Positions 16,058 through 24,524 of a DNA stretch of 24,524 bases are shown here, one piece after another (the stretch's first letter is position 1; each line of letters begins with the position of its first letter). The notes beneath the pieces were generated by a model that ran no database searches, was not told where the DNA came from, and worked only from the letters and a program-made list of their open reading frames with translations. The stretch lies in contig CAJOHP010000031.1 in assembly GCA_905234355.1 (NCBI GenBank), positions 1 through 24,524 on the forward strand. Direction: 5' to 3'. The stretch is from an uncultured Prevotella sp. GTDB taxonomy: Bacteria > Bacteroidota > Bacteroidia > Bacteroidales > Bacteroidaceae. Both the position numbers and the translations under genes were made by a program.

Positions 16058-19000
16058 ATGCAGAAACGATTGCGACTCCTTGCCACCCTGCTTTTCGGCA
16101 TCGTGCTCAGTATCAGTGCACAGGTGACCACGTCGGGCATCAGCGGCAAGGTGACTACCGGTGGCGAGGAGGCCATCGGCGCCACGGTGACGGCATGCCA
16201 CCAGCCCTCGGGCACCGTCTATCGGGCGGTGACCAACGCGCTGGGACGCTTCACCCTGCAGGGCATGCGCGCCGGCGGGCCCTATAGCGTAGAGATATCC
16301 TACATAGGCCATAAGCCCAAGCATTACAGCAGCCTGCAGCTGCGCCTGGGCGAGAGTGCCGACCTGAGCTGCGAGCTCGAAGAGGACAGCGAGCTGCTCC
16401 AGGAGGTGGTCGTCGTGGGGCGCAGCGGCCTGGAGGCCAGCCGCACGGGTGCGGCGCAGAGCATCGGCCTGTCCGACATACAGCACATGCCCAGCATAAG
16501 CCACGGCATTGCCGACATGATGCGGCTCAACCCGCAGCTCGTCGTGAGCAACGGCGGCGCCATGTCGTTTGCCGGCGTGAGCAACCGCTACAACGTGTTC
16601 CAGATAGACGGTGCGATGAACAACGACGTCTTCGGACTGACCTATGCCGGTACCAACGGCGGCCAGGCCGGCACCGAGCCCGTCTCGATGGAGACCATCG
16701 AGCAGATACAGGTCAGCGTGGCACCCTTCGACGTGCGCCAGAGCGGGTTCACCGGTGGCAGCATCAACGCCATCACCAAGTCGGGCACCAACGAGCTGCA
16801 CGGCTCGCTCTACGGCTTCGGCTACAACGAGAGCCTCATAGGCAAGCGCTACAAGCTCGCCAACGGCGACTACAGCGAGGCATACCAGGACCAGACCGAG
16901 TATCAGATAGGCGTCACCTTGGGAGGACCCATCGTCAAGAACAAGCTCTTCTTCTTTGCCAACTACGAGCGGAGCAACCGCGAGTATCCCAATCTCTACG
17001 GCATCAGCGGCGGCGGCTCTACGGTCGACCTGGTCCAGGCCGACGACATCCTCGCCAAGGTCAGGCAGCTCGCCACGGCACAGGGGCTGAGCTACGGCGC
17101 CTCGTTCGACGCCCAGGACATCTACCGCAAGAGCGACAAGGGCGGCGTGAAACTCGACTGGAACATCAGCGACGCCCACAAGCTGTCGCTACGCTGGAGC
17201 ATCGTAGGCGCCAAGCAGCTCAACGGCAACAGCACCGTGCGACAGCTCAACACCAACGACCACGCCTACGACTTCAAGTCGACCACCAACACCCTCATCG
17301 CCGAGCTGCAGAGCCGCTTCTCGCCCACGCTGGCCAACGAGCTGCGCGCCTCCTATGTGGGCGTGCGCGACGAGCGCACCTCGGGCAGCGCCTTCCCCTC
17401 CATCTTCGTCAACGGCGTGGGAGCCAACAGCGGCACCGTGGCACTGGGCAACGACAACAACTCCATGGCCAACAACCTCAAGCAGGACATCTTCACACTG
17501 GAGGACAACGTCACCTGGTATCAGGGCAACCACACCCTCACCTTCGGCACGCACAACGAGCTGTATAAGTTCAGCAACCTCTACATCTCTAATCTCTACG
17601 GCGCCTACTACTTCCAGGACTACAGCAAGTTTGTGGCCTACTACAACGGCGCCATGGCCGGCAACCCCGACGGCACGCTGCTGCAGACCTACAACTTCCA
17701 GCAGGCCAACGTCGGCGTGACGGGCGACCCCATGTGGCCGGCACAGTTCAAGTCGGCACAGCTGGCATTCTATGCCCAGGACAAATGGCATGCCACCGAC
17801 AACCTGCTGCTCACCCTCGGCCTGCGCCTCGACATCCCCGTGTCGTTTGACAAGCCGGCGGAGAATGCACCCTTCAACGACTATGCCCGGCAGAAGGGAT
17901 GGAACGTGCGCACCGACCAGCGCCTCTCGAGCGCACCTATGTTCAGCCCCCGCTTCGGCTTCCGATGGACCATAGGCGGCAACCGCAAGTATGTGGCGCG
18001 CGGCGGACTGGGCATCTTCTCCGGACGCATACCCTTCGTGTGGCTGAGCAACAACTTCTCCAACACGGGCATACAGTTTCAGAACTACAACAGCGTGGGT
18101 AAGGCCGGGATGCAGATGCTGCTCAACCCCTACGGACAGCAGCCTAACGCCGCCCTGCTCAGCGCCTCGGGCAGCCAGACGGTCAACGTGTTCGACCAGG
18201 ACTTCCGCTTTACACAGAACCTGCGTATGAACCTTGGCTTCGACTTCGAGCTGGCCGGCATCGACTGGACGGCAGAAGCCATCTACACCAAGACGCTCAG
18301 CGACATCTACTACCAGAACATGGCCTACGAACTCACCGGCCAGACCCTCGCCGACCAGCAGGCCACGCTCGCCTGGGACCACCGCCCCTTGCTGAGCCGC
18401 ACCTCCAAGGGCACGCCTTTCAACAATATCTACGGGCTCTTCAATACCAGCAAGGGCTATGCCTACAGTCTCTCGCTCAAGGGGGAGAAGAAGCTGCCCT
18501 TCGGTCTCGACCTCATGGCTTCCTACACCTTCTCACGCGCCAAGAGCCTGAGCAGCGGACTCTCGTCGGTGGCACAGAGCAACTGGCGCAACAACCCCAC
18601 ATACGCCAATCCCAACAGTCCCGAGCTGGCCAACAGCGCCTATAACGTGCCGCACCAGCTCAAGGCATCGGTCTATTACCACATAGACTACGGCCGCAAC
18701 AAGATGATGCGCACCACCATAGGACTCATCTATCAGGGCCACAGCGGCTCGCCCTACAACCTGATATATAACGGCGACATCAACGGCGACGGCTACGCAG
18801 GCAACGACCTCATCTACATTCCTACCGACGAGCAGGTAGACCGCATGAACTTCGTGCAGGCCGCCGGCGACAAGTACACCGTGGCCGAACAGCGCGCCAA
18901 CCTGAAGCAGTGGCTCGCCGAGCAGAAGTACACCAAGGACCACCGCGGCGAGTACTTCGAGCGCTTTGCCGACAACCTGCCCTTCGAGCACCACTTCGAC

Positions 19001-19270
19001 CTGCACCTGGCTCAGTGCTTCCACTTCGCTACGGGCAAGGTGAAGCACAGCCTGGAGCTCACGGCCGACATCGTCAACATAGGCAACATGCTCAACCGCG
19101 ACTGGGGGCGCACCTATGGCAGCACTTCAGTCTTTGAAAACTACTATCCCCTCATCTACGCCGGTGGCGGCGACTTCAAGTTCCAGCAGCGTCCCGACAC
19201 CGAGCTGTTCCAACCCAACGACTATCTGAGCCGCTGGCGCGGACAGATAGGGCTGCGCTACACGTTCTGA
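16058..19270 (+). CDS. Oar-like TonB-dependent outer-membrane receptor
   Basis: The 1070-residue protein has a signal peptide MQKRLRLLATLLFGIVLSIS with cleavage after A21, a carboxypeptidase-regulatory-like beta-sandwich (about 25-105, SGKVTTGGEEAIGATVTACH, GRFTLQGMRAGGPYSVEISY), and a TonB-box-like LQEVVVVG (114-121). The plug domain follows (DMMRLNPQLVVSNGGAMSFA, YNVFQIDGAMNNDVFG, SGFTGGSINAITKSGTNELH). The rest is a 22-strand-type barrel with aromatic-girdled strands and a final F (GQIGLRYTF), the outer-membrane assembly signal. The order and the SGTN-x-LHGS-x-Y block point to the Oar subgroup, not SusC; the SusC signature region and a SusD partner are absent, and the gene is followed by a terminator. 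The substrate is unknown (iron complex, peptide or glycan). It depends on TonB-ExbBD encoded elsewhere. Confidence 0.9.
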   Translation: MQKRLRLLATLLFGIVLSISAQVTTSGISGKVTTGGEEAIGATVTACHQPSGTVYRAVTNALGRFTLQGMRAGGPYSVEISYIGHKPKHYSSLQLRLGESADLSCELEEDSELLQEVVVVGRSGLEASRTGAAQSIGLSDIQHMPSISHGIADMMRLNPQLVVSNGGAMSFAGVSNRYNVFQIDGAMNNDVFGLTYAGTNGGQAGTEPVSMETIEQIQVSVAPFDVRQSGFTGGSINAITKSGTNELHGSLYGFGYNESLIGKRYKLANGDYSEAYQDQTEYQIGVTLGGPIVKNKLFFFANYERSNREYPNLYGISGGGSTVDLVQADDILAKVRQLATAQGLSYGASFDAQDIYRKSDKGGVKLDWNISDAHKLSLRWSIVGAKQLNGNSTVRQLNTNDHAYDFKSTTNTLIAELQSRFSPTLANELRASYVGVRDERTSGSAFPSIFVNGVGANSGTVALGNDNNSMANNLKQDIFTLEDNVTWYQGNHTLTFGTHNELYKFSNLYISNLYGAYYFQDYSKFVAYYNGAMAGNPDGTLLQTYNFQQANVGVTGDPMWPAQFKSAQLAFYAQDKWHATDNLLLTLGLRLDIPVSFDKPAENAPFNDYARQKGWNVRTDQRLSSAPMFSPRFGFRWTIGGNRKYVARGGLGIFSGRIPFVWLSNNFSNTGIQFQNYNSVGKAGMQMLLNPYGQQPNAALLSASGSQTVNVFDQDFRFTQNLRMNLGFDFELAGIDWTAEAIYTKTLSDIYYQNMAYELTGQTLADQQATLAWDHRPLLSRTSKGTPFNNIYGLFNTSKGYAYSLSLKGEKKLPFGLDLMASYTFSRAKSLSSGLSSVAQSNWRNNPTYANPNSPELANSAYNVPHQLKASVYYHIDYGRNKMMRTTIGLIYQGHSGSPYNLIYNGDINGDGYAGNDLIYIPTDEQVDRMNFVQAAGDKYTVAEQRANLKQWLAEQKYTKDHRGEYFERFADNLPFEHHFDLHLAQCFHFATGKVKHSLELTADIVNIGNMLNRDWGRTYGSTSVFENYYPLIYAGGGDFKFQQRPDTELFQPNDYLSRWRGQIGLRYTF

Positions 19271-19325
19271 GGCGCCCGGACGGCGATACGTCTCTTTGCC
19301 GTGGCCCTGGCTGCCACACCCCTTT

Positions 19326-19363
19326 ACAGGGACTTCCCGACTCGTTCGGGAGGTCCCTGTTTT
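19326..19363 (+). terminator. Terminator of the Oar-like gene
   Basis: ACAGGGACTTCCCGA (19326-19340) pairs with TCGGGAGGTCCCTGT (19346-19360) with one G-T wobble and a 5-nt loop, followed by TTTC. It lies 55 bp after the stop codon. Confidence 0.85.
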
Positions 19364-19579
19364 CGGTTGTGACATGGCAAGACGTCGCTGCGGAGACCCC
19401 TTCTGCCATCGAAGAAGTAGCGCACGGAAAACAGGGAGCAGCAAACATTCATCCATCTGTAAGATAGAACCGGTTGGTTCTGTTTTTGCATAAAGTCCGT
19501 CCCTACAGTGAACTGGCATCCGTGCAAAAGCTGGGTACAACAATTGGGGCACCCTACTTTCCTGAATGCAAAAAAACAA
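19364..19579. other. Intergenic stretch without a recognisable gene
   Basis: Between the Oar terminator and the pckA terminator I see no supported gene; the short open frames have no start context and no familiar motif. A small hairpin, AGAACC (19466-19471) with GGTTCT (19476-19481), is followed by GTTTTT and could be a weak plus-strand terminator, which leaves room for a small RNA at about 19364-19487 but nothing shows one, and no TAnnTTTG promoter precedes it. Confidence 0.5.
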
Positions 19580-19618
19580 CTCACGCAGCGGAAAACCACT
19601 GCGTGAGCTGTTTTTTTT
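19571..19618. terminator. Bidirectional terminator after pckA
   Basis: CTCACGCAG (19580-19588) pairs perfectly with CTGCGTGAG (19599-19607) around a 10-nt loop, flanked by an A-run on the left (19570-19575) and eight T's on the right (19611-19618). Read from the minus strand it ends the pckA transcript 27 bp past the stop; it would also stop plus-strand transcription. Confidence 0.9.
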
Positions 19619-19634
19619 GTGTGTCTACGATGCT

Positions 19635-21248
19635 TTACAGCTTCGGTCCTGCAGCTACGAGAGCCTTGCCGGCTTCGTTGCCCTCATACTTCTTGAAGTT
19701 CTTGATGAAGCGGGCAGCCAGGTCCTCGGCCTTCTTGTTCCACTCGGTGGGATCGGCGTAGGTGTCGCGGGGATCGAGTATGCCGGTGTCGACACCCTCG
19801 AGCTCTGTGGGCACCTCGAAGTCGAAGTAAGGAATCTTCTTGGTGGGAGCCTTCAGGATAGCGCCGCCCAGTATGGCGTCGATGATGCCGCGGGTGTCGC
19901 GGATAGAGATGCGCTTTCCGGTGCCGTTCCATCCGGTGTTCACCAGATAGGCCTTGGCACCGCTCTTCTCCATCTTCTTCACCAGCTCCTCGGCATACTT
20001 CGTGGGGTGCAGCTCAAGGAAGGCCTGGCCGAAGCAGGCGCTGAAGGTGGGCGTGGGCTCGGTGATGCCGCGCTCAGTGCCGGCCAGCTTGGCGGTGAAT
20101 CCCGAGAGGAAGTAGTACTTCGTCTGCTCGGGGGTGAGGATGCTCACGGGAGGCAGCACGCCGAAGGCATCGGCCGAGAGGAAGATGACGTTCTGTGCGT
20201 CGGGGCCGGCGCTCTTGCCGTTCACCTTCTTGGCTATCTTCTCGATGTGCTCGATGGGGTAGCTCACGCGGGTGTTCTCGGTCACCGACTTGTCGGCGAA
20301 GTCTATCTTGCCCTCAGCGTCGACGGTGACGTTCTCCAGCAGGGCGTTGCGGCGGATGGCGTTGTAGATGTCGGGCTCCGACTCCTTGTCCAGGTTGATG
20401 ACCTTGGCATAGCAGCCGCCCTCCAGGTTGAACACGCCCTCGTCGTCCCATCCGTGCTCGTCGTCGCCGATGAGCAGGCGCTTCGGGTCGGTGCTCAGCG
20501 TGGTCTTGCCCGTGCCGCTGAGTCCGAAGAAGATGGCGGTGTTCTTGCCCTCCATGTCGGTGTTGGCCGAGCAGTGCATCGAGGCGATGCCCTGCAGGGG
20601 CAGGTAGTAGTTCTGCATGGAGAACATGCCCTTCTTCATCTCGCCGCCGTACCAGGTGTTGATGATGCACTGCTCGCGCGAGGTGGTGTTGAAGGCCACG
20701 CAGGTCTCCGAGTTCAGACCCAGCTCCTTGTAGTTCTCCACCTTGGCCTTCGAGGCGTTGTAGATGACGAAGTTGGGCTTGAAGTTCTTCAGCTCCTCCT
20801 CAGTGGGCTGGATGAACATGTTCTTGACGAAGTGTGCCTGCCAGGCCACCTCAACGATGAAGCGCACGGCCAGGCGTGTAGCCTCGTTGGCGCCGCAGAA
20901 GGCGTCGACCACATAGAGTTCCTTGTTGCACAGTTCCTTGATGGCAATCTCCTTCACCTTGGCCCATACCTCTTCCGACATGGGGTGGTTGTCGTTCTTG
21001 TATTCCTCGGTGGTCCACCATACCTTGTCCTTCGACTGCTCGTCGCAGACGATGTACTTGTCCTTAGGCGAGCGGCCGGTGTAGATGCCGGTCATCACGT
21101 TGACGGCGTTGAGCTCGGTGTTCACGCCTTTGTCGAAACCGGTCAGGCCGGCCTTGGTCTCCTCCTCAAAGAGGAACTCATACGACGGGTTATGGGCAAT
21201 CACGGTAGACCCCGTGATGCCATACTGTGTAAGATCTAAGTTTGCCAT
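19635..21248 (-). CDS. pckA: Phosphoenolpyruvate carboxykinase (ATP)
   Basis: PEPCK interconverts oxaloacetate plus ATP with phosphoenolpyruvate plus CO2; in Prevotella-like anaerobes it often runs toward oxaloacetate on the route to succinate. The 537-residue product is full length and shows the substrate loop TGRSPKDKY (57-65), YGGEMKKGMFSMQNYYLP (200-217), the kinase-1a loop GLSGTGKTT (242-250), the metal site DDEHGWDDEGVFNLEGGCYA (262-281), and the adenine region ending in GTGKRISIRDTRGIIDAI. This is the ATP-dependent form by length and by the SGTGKTT and RISIRDTR blocks. The ATG at 21248 starts MANLDLTQYGI, the usual N-terminus. It is monocistronic. Confidence 0.98.
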   Translation of the reverse strand: MANLDLTQYGITGSTVIAHNPSYEFLFEEETKAGLTGFDKGVNTELNAVNVMTGIYTGRSPKDKYIVCDEQSKDKVWWTTEEYKNDNHPMSEEVWAKVKEIAIKELCNKELYVVDAFCGANEATRLAVRFIVEVAWQAHFVKNMFIQPTEEELKNFKPNFVIYNASKAKVENYKELGLNSETCVAFNTTSREQCIINTWYGGEMKKGMFSMQNYYLPLQGIASMHCSANTDMEGKNTAIFFGLSGTGKTTLSTDPKRLLIGDDEHGWDDEGVFNLEGGCYAKVINLDKESEPDIYNAIRRNALLENVTVDAEGKIDFADKSVTENTRVSYPIEHIEKIAKKVNGKSAGPDAQNVIFLSADAFGVLPPVSILTPEQTKYYFLSGFTAKLAGTERGITEPTPTFSACFGQAFLELHPTKYAEELVKKMEKSGAKAYLVNTGWNGTGKRISIRDTRGIIDAILGGAILKAPTKKIPYFDFEVPTELEGVDTGILDPRDTYADPTEWNKKAEDLAARFIKNFKKYEGNEAGKALVAAGPKL

Positions 21249-21300
21249 TTTGCTTTATAGATTTTGAAAAATTTGTTATGCTCTGATCTTTTTACGGCTG

Positions 21301-21308
21301 CAAAGGTA
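21301..21308 (-). promoter_or_regulatory. -7 box of the pckA promoter
   Basis: The minus strand reads TACCTTTG, giving a start near 21294 and a leader of about 46 nt. A TTTG lies only 12 bases upstream, too close to be a standard -33 box. The rest of 21309-21430 contains short inverted repeats but no gene. Confidence 0.75.
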
Positions 21309-21425
21309 CGAAATAAATGACAAACGGGGGTTGGTAATCGGAAATTATTGCCGATATTTAAGTGTTTTTTAGGTTAAAGTATCTGAAAAGAGGGGTAGAG
21401 GCTACACTTTTGCCACGCTCAGATA

Positions 21426-21472
21426 GCAAAAACACGTTAGGAGTCCCGTAGCTTCGGGGCTCCTAACGTGTT
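21426..21472 (-). terminator. Terminator of the large surface-protein gene
   Basis: AACACGTTAGGAG (21431-21443) pairs perfectly with CTCCTAACGTGTT (21460-21472). The stem continues with a wobble pair and CCC/GGG (21445-21447 with 21456-21458), leaving an 8-nt loop. On the minus strand the stem runs into a T-rich stretch (GTGTTTTTGC), so it ends the gene at 21496. Confidence 0.88.
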
Positions 21473-21495
21473 GTGGATATTCATTGCGTCTTTTT

Positions 21496-24400
21496 TTACT
21501 TCAGCATCAGCTTCTTGCCTCCGGCCACGACGATGCCGCGATAGGTGGCGGGGTCGACCTGTCGGCCCTGCAGGTCGTAGAAGTGCAGGTCCTGGGGGTG
21601 CTGCCCGCTTCCGACGGTGCTGATGCCCGAGGCGTTGTCGTTGGTGATGGAGACGTTGTCCAGGTAGATGACGTCCTGGTAGCCGCCGGTGATGCCGAGC
21701 AGGGCCAGGGCGATGAAGTGGGACGTGCGGTAGCGGTCGAGGTTGACCACGTGCTCGGTCCATCCCTTCTCTGTGGTGCCGCCCAGCTCAAACTTGGCCG
21801 TGGTGATATTGGCAAACTGGCTGTCGTTGGCCGAGATGCCCACCTGCACATAGGCCGGCACCTGGTAGTTCTCCTTGAAGTGGTAGGCCCAGAAGCGCAG
21901 CTCGTTGCCCTCGACGGGTGCAAGCCGTACCTTGGGTGTGACGAGCAGTGCGCCGGCATACACCTCATACTGGTTGCCGTTGTAGATGTAGGCGCATCCG
22001 CCGTCGTTGTCCTGCGGTCCGTTGCACTTGTTGTAGCCTGCTTCGCTCGAGGGATTGTCGAGTCCGGCCGAGGTGGCGCCCTCTATCATCGGTACCGACT
22101 GCCACAGCTGCGTGGCGAGCTCGGCTCCGGCAAACGACTCGCTGAAGGGCAGGTCGTAGACGGTGCCGAGCACGATGCTGGCTGCCAAGGCCTGTCCCTC
22201 GCCTTCGCTGTTCAGTGCCGATACGGCGTAGTAGTGCATCTGCTGCTCGGTCTGCTCGCTGCGCTCCACGGTGTAGGTGGTGCCGCTCACGGAGTCGGCC
22301 AGCAGGGTCAGCTCGCCTGTCGTGGGGTTGTAGTCGTAGACGTTGTAGATGGTCTCGTCGCCAATCACCACGCCGCCGTTGGCTCCCGCTGTGGGGCGGC
22401 TCCAGGTGATGACGGCGTCCTTGTTGTCGGCAGAGCCTCGCACGGCGAAGTTGCCTACCACATCGGGCACGTCGCGGCCCACGAAGAGCGTGTCGCTGAT
22501 GGTCTCGCCGCGGCCGTAGCTGTTCTCGCAGGTCACGGTGTAGTAGTTCAGTCCGTGCAGGGCCTGCTCGTCTATCCATGTGATGTGCTCGCCGGGCTTG
22601 CACTGCAGGGTGTGGGCCGGCATGGTGGCGTTTTGTCCGCGGTAGATGCTGATGGTGAGTGGCTCGTCCTTGCTCAGTGCCTGTTGGTAGTAGTTGGTCT
22701 TGGGCGCGGTGAGCGTGAGCTGGGCCTTCAGCTCGCCGTTGGTGGCTGCTGCGGCGCGGAAAGCGGTCATCTGGCGCGGGGCGAAGGCCGACGTGCGGTA
22801 GGTCAGGGCGAAGTTGTCGATGCTGGCGTTGAAGTAGTCGGCCTTGGTGGCACCGTTGGCCTTGATGCCGAGGTGGTAGCGGCCGGTCTCGCTGTTCACG
22901 AGGATGTGCTCCTGCCGGCTCAGGCTGTAGTCGGTAGAGGGCAGGTCGGTCACGAGCGTGGTCATGTCGGCGGAGTGGGGCGCTGTGCCCTGATACAGGC
23001 CGTAGGACATGTCGGGATAGTAGCTGTAGTTCATGTTGGCATCGAAGCTGACGGTGTAGACGGCGTCGGCCTCCATCTTCATGCGGGGCGAGAAGAGCCA
23101 TATCTCGGTGGGCGTGTCGCTCTGCAGGTAGTAGTAGAGGTTGAGGTGGCGGCCATAGGTGTTGGCGTTGTCGGTCCACTTCCATCCGTACCAGCTGTTG
23201 ATGTCGTCGTCGTAGGAGTATTCGCCAGTCCAGAGCTCACCGTACTTGCGGTCCTCGAAGTCCTCGTAGTAGGGTGCGGCGTAGATGCCGATGAACTGTT
23301 CGGCACTGACGGGCTCGCCTCGTCCGTCGGTGCTGGTGGCCACGGCGGTGTAGGTGTGCAGTCCCACGCTGGGCACCTGCTCGTCGGTGTAGCTGAGCTG
23401 CTCGCCGGGCTGCGGTGCGTCGAAGGTGTGTATGGGCTCGGCCGCATCGTCGCGGTAGAGCTCGATGGTGGCGAGGCTCGTGATGGCGTCGCCCATGAGG
23501 TTGAGTGTGGGTGCGGTCATGCTTACGGTGGCCTTCAGTGCGTCGTCGGCGTCGGGCGTGATGGCAAAGAGGGTGGGCTGAGCCGGGGCGGCCGAGTTGC
23601 CCACGGCGGTCACGGCGAAGCTGTTGATCATCATCAGCGATGCCTTAGAGTCCTTCTTCGAGCAGTAGCGCACGGCCATGTGGTAGTCCTGCGTCTGGGC
23701 CACGAAGAAGTCGGTGGTGTAGTCGGCATACTCGCTGGCTATCTCGGTGAAGTCCTCCTCACGCGTCACCAGGGTGAAGGTCGAGAGGTCGTCGGGGTCG
23801 GTACCGATGAGCACCTCGAAGTCCTCGGGATAGTTCGGGGTGAATATCTTCATGTTCATGGCGAAGCGGTACTTCATGCCGGCCTCGAGGCTGATGGGTG
23901 GCGAGATGAGCCAGTCGTCGGCGTCGGCGTTGTGCATGTAGTCCAGTCGCACCTCGTTGGTGTAGCCCTGCCGCCAGGTGTTGCCGTCGCCGTCGCGGTC
24001 TACGACGGTGAAGTAGTCCTTGAGCGTGACGGGGTCGCTGAAGAGCTGCTTGTAGGGCACGGTGAAGCTGTTGCCGCAGAGCACCTGGTTGGTCTCCGTC
24101 CATGCCGACTGATGGCCGTGGTTGCTGGCCGTGATGCGGTAGCTGTAGGCGTGCATGGCGGCCGGTGTGGGCTCGGTGAAGGTGGTGGCGGTGAGTGCGG
24201 TGGCCACGACGATGCTGTCGGGCATGCGCAGCACGTCGTAGGTGAGGGCGGCGGCGTCGATGTATCCGGCGTTGACGCCTGCCGTGGGTGCCTTCCACGT
24301 GACGGTGTTCTGTCCGTCGGCCTGGGCGAAGAGGGCGTCGGTCACGGCCTGCGGGGTGTCGTAGCCCAGATACTGGTAGATGTAGCGCAGGGGCGAGAAG

Positions 24401-24524
24401 CCCGCGTCGTTGTCGGTGGTGATGGCGACGTAGTGGTTGCCCTCCTCCACGCTGACGGGTATCTGCATGCTGGTGCCGGGCTCAGCGGGCTCGCCCTTGA
24501 TGTTCTCGCCGTCGAGCCACACGT
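21496..24524 (-). CDS. Large fibronectin III / cleaved-adhesin-like surface protein, N-terminal part outside the window
   Basis: The frame is open to the window edge; the GTG at 24522 is only the first start-like codon, so more than 1008 residues are coded. The visible part alternates fibronectin III-type modules (DGQNTVTWKAPTAGVNAGYI; LYRDDAAEPIHTFDAPQPGE; NKDAVITWSRPTAGANGGVV) with three choice-of-anchor J / cleaved-adhesin-like beta-sandwiches. These begin FTVPYKQLFSDP, YAAPYYEDFEDRKYG and VYDLPFSESFAGAE, with inner DDWLISPPISLEAG and a final VIYLDNVSITND. The end (FYDLQGRQVDPATYRGIVVA then GGKKLMLK) is a C-terminal sorting-type tail like that of the protein at 3161. No catalytic motif is seen. 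An adhesive or glycan-binding role at the cell surface is inferred from similar modules in Porphyromonas gingipain/haemagglutinin proteins. Terminator at 21431; promoter lies outside. Confidence 0.85.
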   Translation of the reverse strand, partial: VWLDGENIKGEPAEPGTSMQIPVSVEEGNHYVAITTDNDAGFSPLRYIYQYLGYDTPQAVTDALFAQADGQNTVTWKAPTAGVNAGYIDAAALTYDVLRMPDSIVVATALTATTFTEPTPAAMHAYSYRITASNHGHQSAWTETNQVLCGNSFTVPYKQLFSDPVTLKDYFTVVDRDGDGNTWRQGYTNEVRLDYMHNADADDWLISPPISLEAGMKYRFAMNMKIFTPNYPEDFEVLIGTDPDDLSTFTLVTREEDFTEIASEYADYTTDFFVAQTQDYHMAVRYCSKKDSKASLMMINSFAVTAVGNSAAPAQPTLFAITPDADDALKATVSMTAPTLNLMGDAITSLATIELYRDDAAEPIHTFDAPQPGEQLSYTDEQVPSVGLHTYTAVATSTDGRGEPVSAEQFIGIYAAPYYEDFEDRKYGELWTGEYSYDDDINSWYGWKWTDNANTYGRHLNLYYYLQSDTPTEIWLFSPRMKMEADAVYTVSFDANMNYSYYPDMSYGLYQGTAPHSADMTTLVTDLPSTDYSLSRQEHILVNSETGRYHLGIKANGATKADYFNASIDNFALTYRTSAFAPRQMTAFRAAAATNGELKAQLTLTAPKTNYYQQALSKDEPLTISIYRGQNATMPAHTLQCKPGEHITWIDEQALHGLNYYTVTCENSYGRGETISDTLFVGRDVPDVVGNFAVRGSADNKDAVITWSRPTAGANGGVVIGDETIYNVYDYNPTTGELTLLADSVSGTTYTVERSEQTEQQMHYYAVSALNSEGEGQALAASIVLGTVYDLPFSESFAGAELATQLWQSVPMIEGATSAGLDNPSSEAGYNKCNGPQDNDGGCAYIYNGNQYEVYAGALLVTPKVRLAPVEGNELRFWAYHFKENYQVPAYVQVGISANDSQFANITTAKFELGGTTEKGWTEHVVNLDRYRTSHFIALALLGITGGYQDVIYLDNVSITNDNASGISTVGSGQHPQDLHFYDLQGRQVDPATYRGIVVAGGKKLMLK

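Noticed and set aside
16004..17179. 391-codon minus-strand frame over the TonB receptor start
   Set aside because: Runs across the receptor promoter and lacks any domain; the receptor reading has signal peptide and plug.
16058..19270. SusC-type glycan utilisation locus
   Set aside because: No SusD gene follows, a terminator comes directly after the gene, and the plug sequence fits the Oar group better.
19324..19599. 91-codon minus-strand frame with CPNCC motif
   Set aside because: It spans two terminators, has no start context and ends inside the Oar terminator; the cysteine pair is likely chance.

Overview
The window looks like a chromosomal segment from a GC-rich member of the Bacteroidales, most likely Prevotellaceae. 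Four things suggest this. Every promoter I can recognise has the Bacteroidetes -7 form TAnnTTTG (usually TACCTTTG) and there are no clear Shine-Dalgarno sites. Secreted proteins end in a Bacteroidetes-type C-terminal tail. One lipoprotein has an Asp-rich stretch after the lipid cysteine. There is an Oar-type TonB-dependent receptor. No rRNA, tRNA, CRISPR array, integrase, transposon or phage gene was seen.

Layout. (1) 1-2727: the 3' part of infB (IF2), overlapped by one base by a Fur-family repressor gene whose last codons and stop lie inside a five-copy, 22-bp-period array of a 15-bp palindromic element. (2) 2728-5628: a regulatory intergenic region, a large secreted FIVAR-type protein and a strong terminator. 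(3) 5684-10143, minus strand: a suf iron-sulfur operon read sufC, lipoprotein, sufD, sufS from one promoter, with no sufB in the window. Upstream of it, 10232-10378 holds what looks like a fused fossil of two haem-biosynthesis genes (hemN start, hemL-like segment). (4) 10401-12937, minus: pnp with its terminator and a repeat-decorated promoter. (5) 13004-14808, minus: a family 2 glycosyltransferase gene broken by a frameshift, followed 6 nt later by radC. (6) 14952-15967, plus: an Rpn-family PD-(D/E)XK nuclease gene with seven 12-bp in-frame repeats, and upstream of it a single variant copy of the 15-bp element found after the fur gene. (7) 15995-19360, plus: an Oar-like TonB-dependent receptor. 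(8) 19580-21308, minus: pckA. (9) 21431-24524, minus: the 3' part of a very large surface protein built of fibronectin III and cleaved-adhesin-like domains.

Most genes are housekeeping (translation, Fe-S assembly, RNA decay, gluconeogenesis) interleaved with cell-surface genes. I do not see a complete new multi-gene system. The best leads are the dispersed palindromic element, the haem-gene fossil, the lipoprotein within the suf operon together with the missing sufB, the glycosyltransferase frameshift with an apparently lost conserved motif, and the phased direct repeats around the pnp promoter. All family assignments come from reading the sequence; no database search was run.
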